64,000 bases of DNA from Mycteria americana (lineage: Eukaryota; Chordata; Aves; Ciconiiformes; Ciconiidae): assembly GCF_035582795.1 (NCBI RefSeq), contig NC_134396.1:30981683-31045682 (forward strand), written 5' to 3'. The translations under genes were made by a program, and so were the position numbers. Below are positions 1 through 12,930 of this stretch, piece after piece; within the stretch, counting starts at the first letter, position 1; every line of letters starts with the position of its first letter. The notes below the pieces were generated by a model that made no database searches, was not told where the DNA came from, and saw only the letters and a program-made list of their open reading frames with translations.

Positions 1-2045
1 TGCTTGCTGTGAGATGCTTTGGGCTTGATACACAGCTGTGCTCCCAGTCCCACTCACAAGGAGATGGCAGTGCAGTAGTTTGCTCCCTGAAAAACAAAGT
101 TTCATTTAAGTCATGTATAATCACAAAGGAGTGACTGTGAAGCCTGGGACACCAAAGTCCTAGAGATAAAGAGGATATAAAATATATTTTCCTGGTTAGT
201 TTGGCATGCTCTAGCTTCCCTGGCAATCAAGTGGAAACAGTGCTTGAATAAAGGAGATAGTTGACAATATTTACACTTGCACCGACACTGCAAACTTCAA
301 TTCAAGCACTGTCCCTCATCAGGCATCCATGCAAGCCTGCACACAAGGCAACAATGCATTTTGCAAGCTAAATAGGGTACAGACAGGAAGCATGCTTATA
401 TTCCCTTTGTTGCACTGGTCCTCTCCACAAGGCATTTGAGCTTTTTTTTTTTTAATTTAGTCTTAGTCTGATAGCTTAGTTTGCACAAGATTGTACAAAG
501 TTAAGCCAGTAAGAGCATTGTATTGTGAGCATAACCTCAGTAAGAACAATCAGATACATGTGCTCCAGTTATTTCAATTGGTAACTCAACAACTACAGTT
601 GCCAAATGACAGAAAAGAAACAACTCCCAATGTCATTTTCTACTCTTTCCCCTGCTCAACAGGACTCAGCTACCCCACTTCTGCACAAGCAGTATGTTAG
701 CTTCTGTTCAGCATCCCTATCAGAGGGCTCCTCCTCTCCCCCACCCCATGTCCTAGCGCTTGATTATCCTGTGTAGGAAAACAGAAAATTAATGGTTTAA
801 CTAAGACGAAAGAGGAACTTTTGACAGAAATAGAAACAGAAGCCAGTGGTTAGGGTTTCTTGGTCGGGTTTTATTTTTAAAAGAAAACCAACACACATCT
901 TGATCATCTTAATTCCTCTCAAAGTGCATCTTTCCAAAGTGTTCCATCTTCAAAGAAGGATATAACCAGACTTCCCTAGAAGAGTATCTTATCCATACTT
1001 CTAACAGGTTTGGGTTTGTGGGTTTTTTTTTTCCTCTCCAATGTACATATTTCTTTTAATTCTGGTTAATACTCCATTAGCCATTTCTAGATAGCAGGAG
1101 AGACATGAGAAAGAGATACTGAAAGAATTCTGCAGAACTTCCCCAATTATCCACAAGTCTACCCCACATTTTATGGATGTGTCTTGTGTGTGGCATCCAC
1201 TTTTTCCTGAGCACAATCATAATGAGGTGCCAGGTTCCAAAAAGCAAATTTAAAACTTCTAAGATATTTTAAAAATACATTTGGTCTCAGATTAACTTCT
1301 TAAAAACTTCAAAAATGGAAGCACCTGCCAGACATCACATTGTGAAACCAGAAAGTCCTTTTCCCTCTTTGCCGATTCTACCAGCATAAAAGCATCCTTC
1401 TAAAAGTAATAAACTACCATTTTAGATCAAGGCATGGTTTCTGAAGTCACAGAACAAAAGGATGCTTAATATGAGTTTCTGTGATCACCAAAGAGCAGCA
1501 AGGAGCTATGCTGTGCATTATGAACAAACATCAGCTTTATTGTTCCACGTTGTGCACAGAATACTATTCTGGAGGCTGCAGGGAAGTTACACAAGCAAGC
1601 TAAACCCAAACTACCACTGCTGTCATCATTTTGCCTCTGCATGAAGATGCCAGAAGTTATAAAAATCGATGTCACAGAAATCACATCACTCTTCCAAGCA
1701 AAAATGGAAGTAGAAAAACATACTTATAATGCCTTTGATATGGAAATGTAAATGAATGCCTTAGCAAGATAGCATATTTACCTTTCCCACTTTCTTTTGC
1801 ACCTCAGTCTCGGTTTTTAATCAGGATTTTCACAACTTTCAAGTGATGGCATTAGAGCTGGCATCACACTCAAATGCTAATTTTTATTTTAGGAGATGTT
1901 TAAGATAAATAAAGGAAGTATTTGAGTCAAGCATGCACCTGATTTTGTGCAGTGAGGAGACAATAGATGAGGACCTCTATATCCTACACTCAGTTATCAG
2001 GTTTTGGCAACCATCTCATTATGGTGCTTTTTTCCCCCCACTATA

Positions 2046-2058
2046 TACACACACACAC
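2046..2058 (+). repeat. Short (AC)n microsatellite
   Basis: A short AC dinucleotide run following a TATATA stretch. Confidence 0.75.
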
Positions 2059-2866
2059 TTTTAAAACACCTTTTTTATAAGAATGTGACAGGGTACCTCT
2101 AGAAGCTGAGTGATAAGCTGATGTTAGCAAAGTGAGGTATTGATTTGCTTATGCCAGTTGTATAGAATAAGCAGTCTGCAGCTACAAAAAGAACAGCGCT
2201 TTTTTCTTCAACTCACAGTTCACTTTGCCGCAATTGCTGGTTAGCAATCTTTAGCTCCCTGAAAGTTTTAATGAAAACATAAAAGGGATCCCTATTACAG
2301 TCCAATGACAACAGCTTTTCTGCTTTTATGAAACTGTTGGAATGGCAAATCCAAACATAATCGAAATACATCTTAACCAGTTTGGAATTCCAAGCGTGTA
2401 CAACAATCGCATCTACTAAACCTCTCCCTGAAAGGAGGGAGATGCCTGATTAAGAATGCTGGAAATAAAAACAAATATTAACAGGGTAGTGTCTTTTGCA
2501 CTTTGATACTGACTAACACTCAGATGTGTTTAGGTAGATGAAAGCCAAGCAGTCCCAGTCACAAAACAAAAAATAATGGATTCTAAAGTTAGCAAGTTTC
2601 ATTTTTAGATGGCTTGTTTCAAGCTGTGACTCTGGCCAAACAAATCTACTTGAAAACAAAGAGGAATTCTGCAAGAATGTACCATTACTTTCCAACGCAG
2701 CTTCTCAAAGTATCAAGAGCAATCATGCACTGTTTTATCAACATGTAAAGAGTTGCTGCAAAATTCAAAGAGATTGGCACACAGATAACTTAGATGAAAC
2801 AATCAAAGGAAGTCACAGTCTAGGACACTCCACTGTGCTGTGTCCAGATACATTGTACTGAGAACC

Positions 2867-2932
2867 CCTTTTAATGGGCAGATTTTTATGGGCAGATTTT
2901 TTATGGGCTTTTTAATGGGCAGAAAAAGCCCT
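2867..2932 (+). repeat. Imperfect short tandem repeat built on ttttatgggcaga
   Basis: About four imperfect copies of a 14-17 nt unit (ttttaatgggcaga, tttttatgggcaga, ttttttatgggc, tttttaatgggcaga) lie in tandem. It looks like a small local expansion. Confidence 0.8.
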
Positions 2933-3057
2933 ACAAGCACTCATTAACACGATACCAGAAACTTAGGACCAACTGGAAGAATACTTATGTTGATAAGAGG
3001 CTGGAAACTGTTGGCATCAGCATATTTTCTAGACAAGTTTGTGTGGTTTTGGTGATG

Positions 3058-3075
3058 CAACAACAACAACAACAA
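3058..3075 (+). repeat. (CAA)6 microsatellite
   Basis: Six perfect CAA units. Confidence 0.9.
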
Positions 3076-6000
3076 AATATCATATGGTGCACTGTATTTT
3101 AATTGTTTTTACTGTTGCTACCACCACTGGAGGATGTGCTCTTGTGGAAAAATTAGGGGATAAATCTGAGTTCAGGTATAGCCAAACAGTCACAGTTTTA
3201 CTCCAAGCTTTACTTTGAAGTCTTGCTTACACAAAACTATTCCAAACCAGTACAAACATATTAATTGCTCTTGAACAAAAGCCGCTCACATTTTGCACTC
3301 CTCTGCAATGTCTGAAACAAGGTGACAGCATTCTAATGTGTAACAAAACCAGGAGAGAGTAGAGGGCTGTGAAGACACCCATCCATTGATGATACTCACA
3401 TAGGGGAAGGTGGGAGAGAACGACAATCCCCTTTCACACACACCGTAAGTTTTTGAGGGAAACAGTTATGAGCAGAAAGAATTTTCTGAAGCCTAATACC
3501 CAAGTTGTGTGGTACAAAAAAGCAGCCTGGATGGTTTTTAACAAAACCAGAATGCTCGTTATTTCACATTTTTAACATTAATAGCCTTAATTGCCTTCTC
3601 TTTTAATAACTAAACTTCCCTTCAGGGAAACAGTATTCCTAAGTATGATGAACCCTTGCTTCCTAGCAGACAAGGAAAGTTGCACACACAGAGAAAAGTG
3701 TTTTTCTTTTCCACTTTTAGAAGCTGCTAGTTCTCTCATGGATAAAACTAAAATATGTATATTTTTAAATGGGGAGGGAGGGGGAACACAAACTTAGACA
3801 CATCAGCTTAGTAGTAAAAATAAACACAAACCAACCACTTAATTTTCATTCTGATAAGTATACACCTGTTTATCCTCTCTGTCCTTCAGCAAACTCCTGA
3901 TTTAGAAATAACACCTTCTCCTACTTATTCTACTAGCCAAGGACAAGTAGTACACAGAAATCCGTAATGAAACCACAAAGTTTAACTACAACTGCAGAAG
4001 GTACACCATTTGGAAGGTACAAAAAAAAAAAAAAAAGATTACCTGTTTTATGAATGACTCTCCCCTTTTCTGATAACAAGTTTTAAAATTGCTTGATTCA
4101 AGGTGAGCACAGGTTTTCCCACAGTTACTCACTGATTGCTTTTTAACACTTACCCTGGATGTTGCCACAGATTTGCATGTCTACCCTCAGGAAGCAGCTC
4201 CCTCTTGTTCAGGGGAGTAATACCTATTGCTGCTTCTAAAATAGTTATATATTTCTTGTACCGCATCCTGCCTCTCAAGAGTTCCACCACGCTAAATTAT
4301 CATCCAAACACAGATGCTGCAACTGAAGCCATGCCTCTTCACTTATCTGAATTGCTGCTTTTCAAAACATGCTGTGAGTTTGAAGCATAAAAATAGTGCT
4401 TTTTCCCCTCTCCCAGGCTTGAAGAGTTAGCAGGAGAGAGAAAAGAAAAACTCCTACCAGATTCCCCTGAAACGTCATTGTTACATAATTCGATCTTTGA
4501 ATAAGACACTAATGAAAATGATTGAAGAGACAATCACGGTTCTAAGCCTGGCCGGATAATGCACACTCTCCAGTTGACTAATCCTTTACTAAATCTCTGC
4601 TGTCTATAATCTTTCAAGTACTAATGGAGCACTAGGTAACTTCTCTGTCAAATCCATCCAGGGAATAAGGGAGATCTCCACAGTAAACTTGAGACTGTTT
4701 TAGACACTGTGACAGACAAAAATAGCTTTTGCTTCAACTTTTCCTCTCAGCACCACAAAGCTCTGTGTATTTGAAGTGTTATAAGGGATTATCTGATCTG
4801 TTCGTAAAGGCATGGAGAAATATTTCCTTACATGACTTGTATGGAATTAAGAAAGCGAAAGAGTCCCATTATGATACCTGCTAGTCATTCAAATGTGCCT
4901 CACACAATGCCAGGAGCCACTTTCCATGTCAAAATTGTTCTAGCCATCAGGTTAAGTAGCTGCATGCCAAAGACCTCAGGTACTAACTACAAAGGTGGAC
5001 ACAGAGGTGCATGTTGAAGTAACAGTGACATTTTGGACGTGCTGCAGCACTGCCAAATTGCAGTATTAAAAAAAGATGTACTTGATTGCAAAAAGACTAA
5101 GGAAATGCTGTTGTAATGCTACTTAGATACTAAGATAGTAAGATATGAAAGTTTTATATAGAATTATATATAAATACTATATATTTATGCAGTAATATGA
5201 AAATGTAAAAAGAACAGATGGGACAGGAAGACTGAAGACTTCAGCTACGACTTCCTCTGTAAACTGCACATTTTAGTTATTCCTTAGTATTAATAGACAT
5301 GTCTGTCCTTCTGTTGGGGTGACTTCGTATTGCATGCTACTTATTTAGAACCACAAGTTTTCATTACTTATACTGTAAACTATTCAGCTCTTAACAACAA
5401 GATTCATATAACCATTGCCAGGTGCTGTATTACTTACAATCTGGTGTTACCCATATTTGGTATTTAATATTCAGCCAGATTTGTAGGTTATGTTAACACA
5501 TGAACACACTGAAGTCTCTCAAGTTATTACTAAACAGTAATCCGTAGGACTGATCTTAGAAGAGCAAAATAAAATTAAGCATTTTTTAGATTCAGGGAAT
5601 ACCACTACAAACAACTGTCAAAGGGAAAAAATTAGTTTTCACCTACCTAGTTGCATGTGGATACGTAAGGAATATGCAGTCTGAAAGTTGGTGATGTATT
5701 AAGGAAATTGATTAATATATTAAAAACACAGAAATTAAATTAAGCAAAGAATTACTTATCCAGGTCTTAACTACAACTTCAAACATCTGTATACAAAGTA
5801 TTAAGAAGCTTAGAAAAGCAAAGTACTACTAGAAGTCTGCAAGCACAGCTAATGTCATTAAGCCTGCATGCATCCTGACTTCCGATAGCTTTGGCAGCTC
5901 CATTGCAAAGGCAGTACTGACTAGCAAAGACAAGATAAGAAGCGTGCAGTTTTTTGAATATTCCAGTTTTTAAGAACCTTCTGACTGTAGTAGTCCATGA

Positions 6001-7466
6001 CAATATTCAATTTTACTTAAATGCAGAAACATTTCGATAAAATCCAGTCTTCCCTCAAAGTGAGCTTTGTTAGCAACATCAGTATTGCTACAGTTTCTCC
6101 TATCAAGTTTTGGTACTTCTTTCTGTCTGCCCCTTAACACTTTTTAACGCTACATTTTCCCCTTATAGATCTAAGAAACAGTTCTTACAAAAACTTCCCA
6201 AAACTGCTTTTCAAAGCCAGAGTCCTATGCAAAGTCTAAAAAACATTTAGTACAGCTCTGGTCCATCTTTTGTCTCTTTGGGCAAAGCCAATTAATTCTG
6301 ACTAGAACTGGTGACTCACAACTAGTCTTGTACACAGAGAAGCCAAGCTCACACAGTAAGCACAAGTTACTCCCAAGTACTGCTTTTGGCTAAATGGTTC
6401 ATGAAATCTCCGGATAACTAGAGGGAGTAAGACTGACTCAGTTTATCAACTTCCTTCAACTTTATTTGAAAAAACAAATTCAAAGCTGCTAGTACATCCA
6501 TTGTTAGTGAAGGATGGCTTTTGCAGAGCAAACAAAAGGTCTAAAACATTCCTTCATCCATTGTTTCCTGTTGGGGAATTATCATCCACTCCCCTCTTCT
6601 GGCTTTTTATTTTTTTTCAGGAAGAATGAACACCAAGTTTTATTGGAAAGAACAAAGCACAATTTTCCTAACTGGGAACACACAAGTGAACAAACATAAT
6701 CTAAGAATTAAGCCGCTAAAAAAAAAATATTTGCGTCAACTTCAGGAACTCATGTTCCTCAACCATATCCAAAAAGATAACAGCAAGAAACCGTCTCACA
6801 GTTCAGCTAAAAAGATTTGTTGCTTATTCACTATACTCGCGTTTTCTGCTAACCTTCTCCCTTTGGATCTCTCACATTAATTACTAATCAGTTTACAAAA
6901 CAAAGAAAATCCAATAACATGCATTTCTATCAAACTGATATAGTGCATTCTGGCAATGTACCAAAAGGCTTGGAGCACTTGTCATAGCGTTACCAAGCGA
7001 CAGTGGCTATAAGGAAAGAGGACTCCAAGAAAACTGTCAGCTTTTCTTTATCTGTTCTAAAGTCCCCTACTCTTTTCTGTGCTTCCTTAGCTGAAACAGA
7101 GTGTGTGGGGGGGGGAAGTTTCAGTCTTGGGGCAGTGATTTCAACCTGGCTGAAATTCTACAGATGACTTTTGCAAAAGCAGTTCTGAAGTTTTCTTATT
7201 TTCATTCACATCGTAAAAACTGTAGACTCAATTGCAGTGGATGGTTTGGGAAGACGTATTTCAGGGAATGAAGAAAGAATGACAGAAGCTCTTTTCGGCA
7301 CTAAAGAAACATTTATGAGATCAAAGTGAAAGCTTCCTTTTGCTCTAATCCTTGACAGATGAAAAGAGAGTCATATTCCCTTAATTAGATGTAGAGCATA
7401 CTTCATGTAAAAACTGATGACAGAGCACGATCACATCTTTAGTCACGTCAGAGAGACTTTACAAGT

Positions 7467-7508
7467 CTTTACAAAGGAGAAAACCTCCTCTTTACAAAGG
7501 AGAAAACC
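7467..7508 (+). repeat. 19-nt direct repeat, two copies, period 23
   Basis: ctttacaaaggagaaaacc occurs at 7467-7485 and again at 7490-7508, identical in both copies. Confidence 0.85.
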
Positions 7509-10287
7509 ACTGCCCAACGTAGCCACAAATTACTTTCCATCTTTGGAAAGAGACAAAATTCTTTTCTTTCTCATCTCTCAACAAAAATCTCTGTAACACC
7601 TACAGACCAAAGAATTCTCTCATGAAGAGAGCAAACAAACAAAGGTCTCTTACTACATGCTTTTTCTCAGGTGACAAGAGCAACTATGACAGACAATCGT
7701 TAACTTCCAGAACATGTGTGTGCTTTGTTTAGGTGATATAGCTAAGAAATAGCTTGAAAAACAATCAACGCATATGTAAAGCTTGATCTGTTGCAACAAT
7801 CTCGAGGCAAAGGAGCATCAAGGATCAGATTGGTGGCGCGAATGGTTTCTTGGAAGGAGAAGAGGAGGACCTGGAAACTTCTTTCACGCAGCTTCACGGA
7901 TTGCAGTTGCTTTTGGCCCCTCCTTAGAGATCGGCCCTTGCCTGAACAGTCCATATGTTCCTGGAGATTCTCAGAATCAGCTTACACGAAGTTGTGCTAA
8001 GGAGGCTAGAGACACCAGCAGTCAAATCTGCTGGCTATTAAGCAGAGCTAGATGATGAAGCAGATGTTAGAATAGAGAGAGCAACCCGGACTACAGACAG
8101 CCTTGCTGTTAACAGTGACGTGCAGAAGAGATTTATGGGTTTTCTCTAATGCTGGGGGTGGGGGGCCAGGGGGAAGACTAACATGGCAAAGCAAATAACA
8201 AATAACTTGAACAAATATGTGAAAGCTTGGTTTAGATTAAGTCAAACATTGTTGAGTACTGGCAGTTTATCAATACAATGCAGGCTGATGTTAAAGAATT
8301 AGTTTGGTATGACAGAGTAGTGATAACAAAACGCTTTTGGGAGAGGTGTTACTGAGCCAATCTGAGGGAAAAACCAAAGTGGTCCAAAATATCTGAACTC
8401 ATGCCTAACTTAATGAAAACATACCCACACCTAACTAGACATCCTAAATGTGACATTTCACTCGTATAAAGACCACACCCGAGATAATCTGCATACCTTT
8501 AAGAAATAAAAAGAAATTTCTCAAAAGCAGTTCTGGATTGCTGATGCAGAACAGAAGCAAAGACAACAGCATGGAAAGGGAGTGGGCATTGGGAAAAATC
8601 AGAACAAAAGGGGATTTATATTTTTCCTTGCACACTTCTTACTGGCCCTACTATTGCATCACACAGTATTTTTTTTGTCTGTCGTTTTCATGTTATACAT
8701 ATGAAAACACAGCACTAATGAGTTTCATTTTCTTCCTAGATTAGGAACCATGGGTATCTGAGGTCAACACTCAGATACACAATGACAATGCTGACCTAAA
8801 TTCAGGAAGACTTGGGTAGCTCATGTTTCCTAAAAACAAAGCCTGTAGCTGATGAATACACACCAGGGCAGATGCCGTACAAGATACCAGACCAGAGCTC
8901 CCACAGCTCACTCTGTCATTACTAGGCTTGGATCATAAACACCCTAAATACGTTCACAACTACAAGAGTCATCTAACGCTGGACAGAAAGGAGTTGCCAC
9001 AGTCTGTATTCTCATTTGAAACAGAAATCTACAATACTCCCTAGAAACATGCACTTTCAAAAAGCAATAATCTGATTTAAAAGAAAACAAAAACCAACAA
9101 TAACAAAACAACTAAAAAACAACCCAAACAGTAGTTTAAGTTGTGAAGTGACCTGGAGTGTCTTCACTACTGGATGAAGCTGATTAATTCCCATCCTGCA
9201 CTCAGTACCTGTGTTAATTATGTAATATTTAAGTAAAAAATAACGTCAGTCCTCTACTGTTAAATACAGGCTTTGTTTGGTTAAAAAAAAAAAGTGGCAA
9301 GTTCTAAATCACAATTTACATGTTTGGGGGGGGAAAAAAAAATTACTTTCTGAAGTGGGACTAGGATAACCCTAGTACTGGTAAAAGACTGTCAAAGGGC
9401 AACAGAAGGCTCCAGACACTCTGGGGACAAGAAGTAAGCACACTTTACAAGGGAGCAGACATAAGGAACTAACTCAGTGCTGCTCTTCCTGAGGAAGACG
9501 ATAGGTTCGGATAATTGAGAAAACCACCCCGTGGTTGAACAGCTCTATTACGACAAAAGCATCTGGGAGAGAAATCTGTGTAGAAATTAAACCAAGTACT
9601 TCTCTGCAGATTCCCAAACAACTTAGAGTACTTGGTAACGGGACTGAAACCAAACCTTTAACTGTAAAGGACGACATGCACTGGTGTGCATATGTCAGCA
9701 TGGCCGTGCAAAACCAGTCATACTCACTTTGGTGCTGCAGTCTTTGTAGGTAACTCACCATTTGCAAACTTTCCTCACTATGGCAAGATCCATATATTAG
9801 AAGATAGGCCTAAAAATTATGCCCTATATCCTTATTGCCATAAATGTTTGTTTTACAAAAAGATAGTCTCATTTTTGAGGAGTCTTCTGAAGTTCACAGA
9901 AATTCACTGCAATTTGGGATTAAGATTCATAGGCCTTACGCAGCTGATGTCAAGGATCAGTTGTCAGATTTAATAAATTCCTTTTTTCCCCAGCGATGAG
10001 TATTTTCATACCTGTTTGAAAACAAACCAGACATGAAAAATCTCTAACCTCAAACTGTAGCTGTTACACCATGTCAGTGCTTTCTTTTCCCTGTTAACAG
10101 AATGACCGGTTCCAGGACTACTACAATAGGATGAAACTGATGCAGCCAAGGCATGACAAAAGTTACACTGTCCTTGAGAATGTAAATACTGTTATTTCAG
10201 CAATTAAAAGAGAACAGTCTTGTAACAAGAGATTTCCTTTACCCTACAGGGAAGTTCTGGAGACAGACAATGTTGGTAACTGTTAAA

Positions 10288-10302
10288 ACACACACACACA
10301 CA
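10288..10302 (+). repeat. (AC)n microsatellite
   Basis: About seven AC units in the AT-rich left region. Confidence 0.85.
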
Positions 10303-11783
10303 AATGCTATCATCTAAATTTGCTCTAAATTAAATGCAGCTTTGAAGTAGCCCTGGAATATTAGGCCATTCCCCAGCTGAGGATTACTATGATCCAGGAA
10401 CTTTCTGATGCTTTTAAGCATCTAGGTTTTAAAAAGGTAAAACACATCCCATTTGGTGAACTATGTCAGTGCCTAAACATTATTTTAATCGCTAAGGAAG
10501 ATTTCCTGGTTGTCCTTAGAAGACACTGAACCAGGAAAGGGGGGATTAAGCAATCAAAAAAGTATCAGACACTTAATTACTTCGATGCTTCATTCTGAAG
10601 AGCTCTGTTGAGATTATAGTTCATGCAAAGTATTGGGATCATCCTAACCCCACTGCATAATTCCCAGTACTCATCTTTAGCCTCACAAAAACCCAGGATA
10701 GAGGCACTGAGCACAGCAGCAGCTACTGATATTGCGATACAGGGCAATGCAGAACGCAATTAAAGTTAGATGCAGTTTCTCCAATCCATAGCGACTTCCT
10801 TTTGCAAAGGGAAGAGGAGTCACTGCCGCTACTTGAATGCAATGTTTAGGGCATAAGAAGATGTTTGCATGTGACAGTCTGGAAGCAATTATAACAGTAA
10901 ACTCACCTAAAAGTCAAACACATGCAGAAAGCTTCCTCAGAAGCCTGATTAAAGCCCTCATAAGCACTAGGTTATACCAAGTATAAATCTTACCGACCAC
11001 GTCTAAATGGCACACACATGCCTACTACATGCAAAGCATTTCCAAGTCTCCTCAGGCAGCCGGATGATCTATCAATGAATATCAATCTACACAAGCAAAC
11101 TTCCCATGCTTTCCAGTACCTGATCCTTGCCATGCAGACCTCAGGGATCCTGACAAGGGTCACTGCCTGGAAGAGCTTACAGATGGATCCTTAAAGTACG
11201 AATGCTTCAGAAACAAAGGAAGCAACTTTACCAGTCATAGGACGTGTTTGTTTTCTTTTCTTTTCTCTGAGCCACAGCTGAATCACAGTCCTAAACCTTT
11301 AAAATAAAACTCTGCTGAGCAAAAGAAAAGGTAAGTCATTTTGTTTCAAACCATCCCACCTTGACAATTACACCCAAAGGTTAAAACAAAGCAGACCTTT
11401 GGTGGCCTCTGCTGGAGCACAGCTGTGGGGCTGAGAGCTTTCAAATACTGTCCTAGCTGTTGGATTCGACACCAGTGTGAGGGACTGGACGGGACAACCG
11501 GTTTATAAATTCAAACTAAGGAGCAGATTATTCAGAGATTCCAGCTGTTTTAAGTGAGTAACTGTTAGAAAGCAACATTGGAGGTATGGAAGTTTTCAGA
11601 TAACCAATCTGAAAGGTGAGTCTTACACAAGTATGTTCAGACAGCACGTACTTTTTCATCCTGGAAAAAAATGCAGAGGAAACAGCTTTCAAGGAGGGGG
11701 AAAGCAAGGGCAGAGCTGTCTAATAAAGCAAGCGCATGCCACTGGTAGATCAACCTTGACACTCCACGATGCAGATCTAACGT

Positions 11784-11965
11784 ACCTGGGCTCCAGCACC
11801 GCAAACAAGGCCGACGCCAAGGCACTTTAACAGGGCCATCAAGCATTTGGCTCCTGGAACTGCCTGTTCCTTTGTTTTACAGCTCCCTGTTAACTTGAAA
11901 CTTCCCCTGACCCAGTTAGCCAAAGCCCAAGGCACGGCTGGAATCCGCTCGGGATGTGCCAACAT
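11784..11965 (-). other. Candidate first-exon end with splice donor at the CpG-island shoulder
   Basis: On the minus strand a strong donor, CAG followed by GTACGT, occurs at 11785-11784. Upstream of it an ATG at 11965-11963 opens a 60-codon frame (MLAHPERIPAVPWALANWVR at its start) that reaches the donor in phase 0. It resembles no TJP2 N-terminus I know. It may be a non-coding 5' exon of TJP2 or of another transcript from the island. Confidence 0.28.
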
Positions 11966-12417
11966 AAAGATTTCAGGAATTCTGTGTGTAACAAAGGCAG
12001 CTCAAGCCCCCGCCGTCACAGGCGTGCGCCCGTCGGGGGACCCGCCCCTCCCAAGGGGAAGAAACCCGGGTAAACAAACCCCTGATTCATCGCCGACATC
12101 TCTCCCGCTTCCCACGTAGTATCGCACTCTCCCGGAAAGTACTTAGCACGGAAAAAGTCACCGAGAGCCGCTTAATCCCGTTAGGGAAAAGCCGATCCCC
12201 GACCCGACCCCGGCTGCTCGCGCGCCCCAGGTGCGCGGCGGGAGCGGGGCCGGGCCGGGCCGGGGGTCCCCCGCGGCGGGAGCGCAGCCCCCGCCCCGGC
12301 CCCCGCGGACAAAGGCGGCAGAGTGCGCCCGAGGAACGGGGGGGGGAACCCAAAGCGCACGAAGGAGGGCAGGGAGAAGTCGCGCCGCTCTTCCCCGTAG
12401 CGCGGCCCCTGGCGCGG

Positions 12418-12437
12418 GCGGCGGCGGCGGCGGCGGC
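12418..12437 (+). repeat. CGG/GGC triplet tract in the left CpG island
   Basis: About six uninterrupted GCG-phase triplets inside the left CpG island. Confidence 0.85.
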
Positions 12438-12520
12438 ACCGGACGGGGGGCGACGGGGGGCGGCGGCGCGCCGCACCTGCCCGAGGAAAGGGGAGCAGCG
12501 GGGAGGGGGAGGCGGCGGCA

Positions 12521-12544
12521 GCCCAGCCCAGCCCAGCCCAGCCC
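12521..12544 (+). repeat. CCCAG pentanucleotide tandem repeat
   Basis: Four to five tandem GCCCA units inside the left CpG island. Confidence 0.85.
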
Positions 12545-12880
12545 GCCCCCCGCGGGGATACTCGCCTGCTCGCGGAGGCAGCCCCGGTGCGGCGGCGGCG
12601 TCCGGCTGCGGGCGCAGAGGTCCCGGGAGGCGGCCCGGCGCTGGGACTGCGCGCCCCACCCCGCCCTCCGCCCTGCCCCGCCGCCCGGAGCGGGCTGCGA
12701 CGGCGGCGCCGAGTCGGACTCCGAGGGCGAGGGCGAGGGCGGCACCGAGGCCAAGGCCGGGTGCGGGTCGGCTGCGGCCGCTCCCGCCGCGTCGGGCGAT
12801 TTCCTGAGGGCGGGGCAGCGCGGCCGCACCGGGGCGAGTTCCCGCCGCAGGTGCCGGCCTCGCCCCCAGGTGGGGCGGCG

Positions 12881-12930
12881 GAGAGGAGGGGAGGGCAGGG
12901 GAGGGGAGGGGAGGGGAGGGAAGAGGAGGG
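12881..12930 (+). repeat. Purine-only GGGGA tandem tract in the left CpG island
   Basis: Tandem GGGGA-type units with at least six runs of three or more G on the plus strand, interrupted by a single C near 12896. It could form G-quadruplex structure on the plus strand. Confidence 0.8.

Larger units (their letters stand above)
1..11780. other. AT-rich region without recognised genes; possibly intron of the next gene
   Basis: No exon, transposable element or RNA gene was recognised on either strand. If the CpG island is a TJP2 promoter, this would be its first intron. It contains short simple repeats (listed separately), a G-run near 7108-7116, and two blocks open on both strands (7742-8055 and 9505-9767) that I cannot assign. 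Confidence 0.55.
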
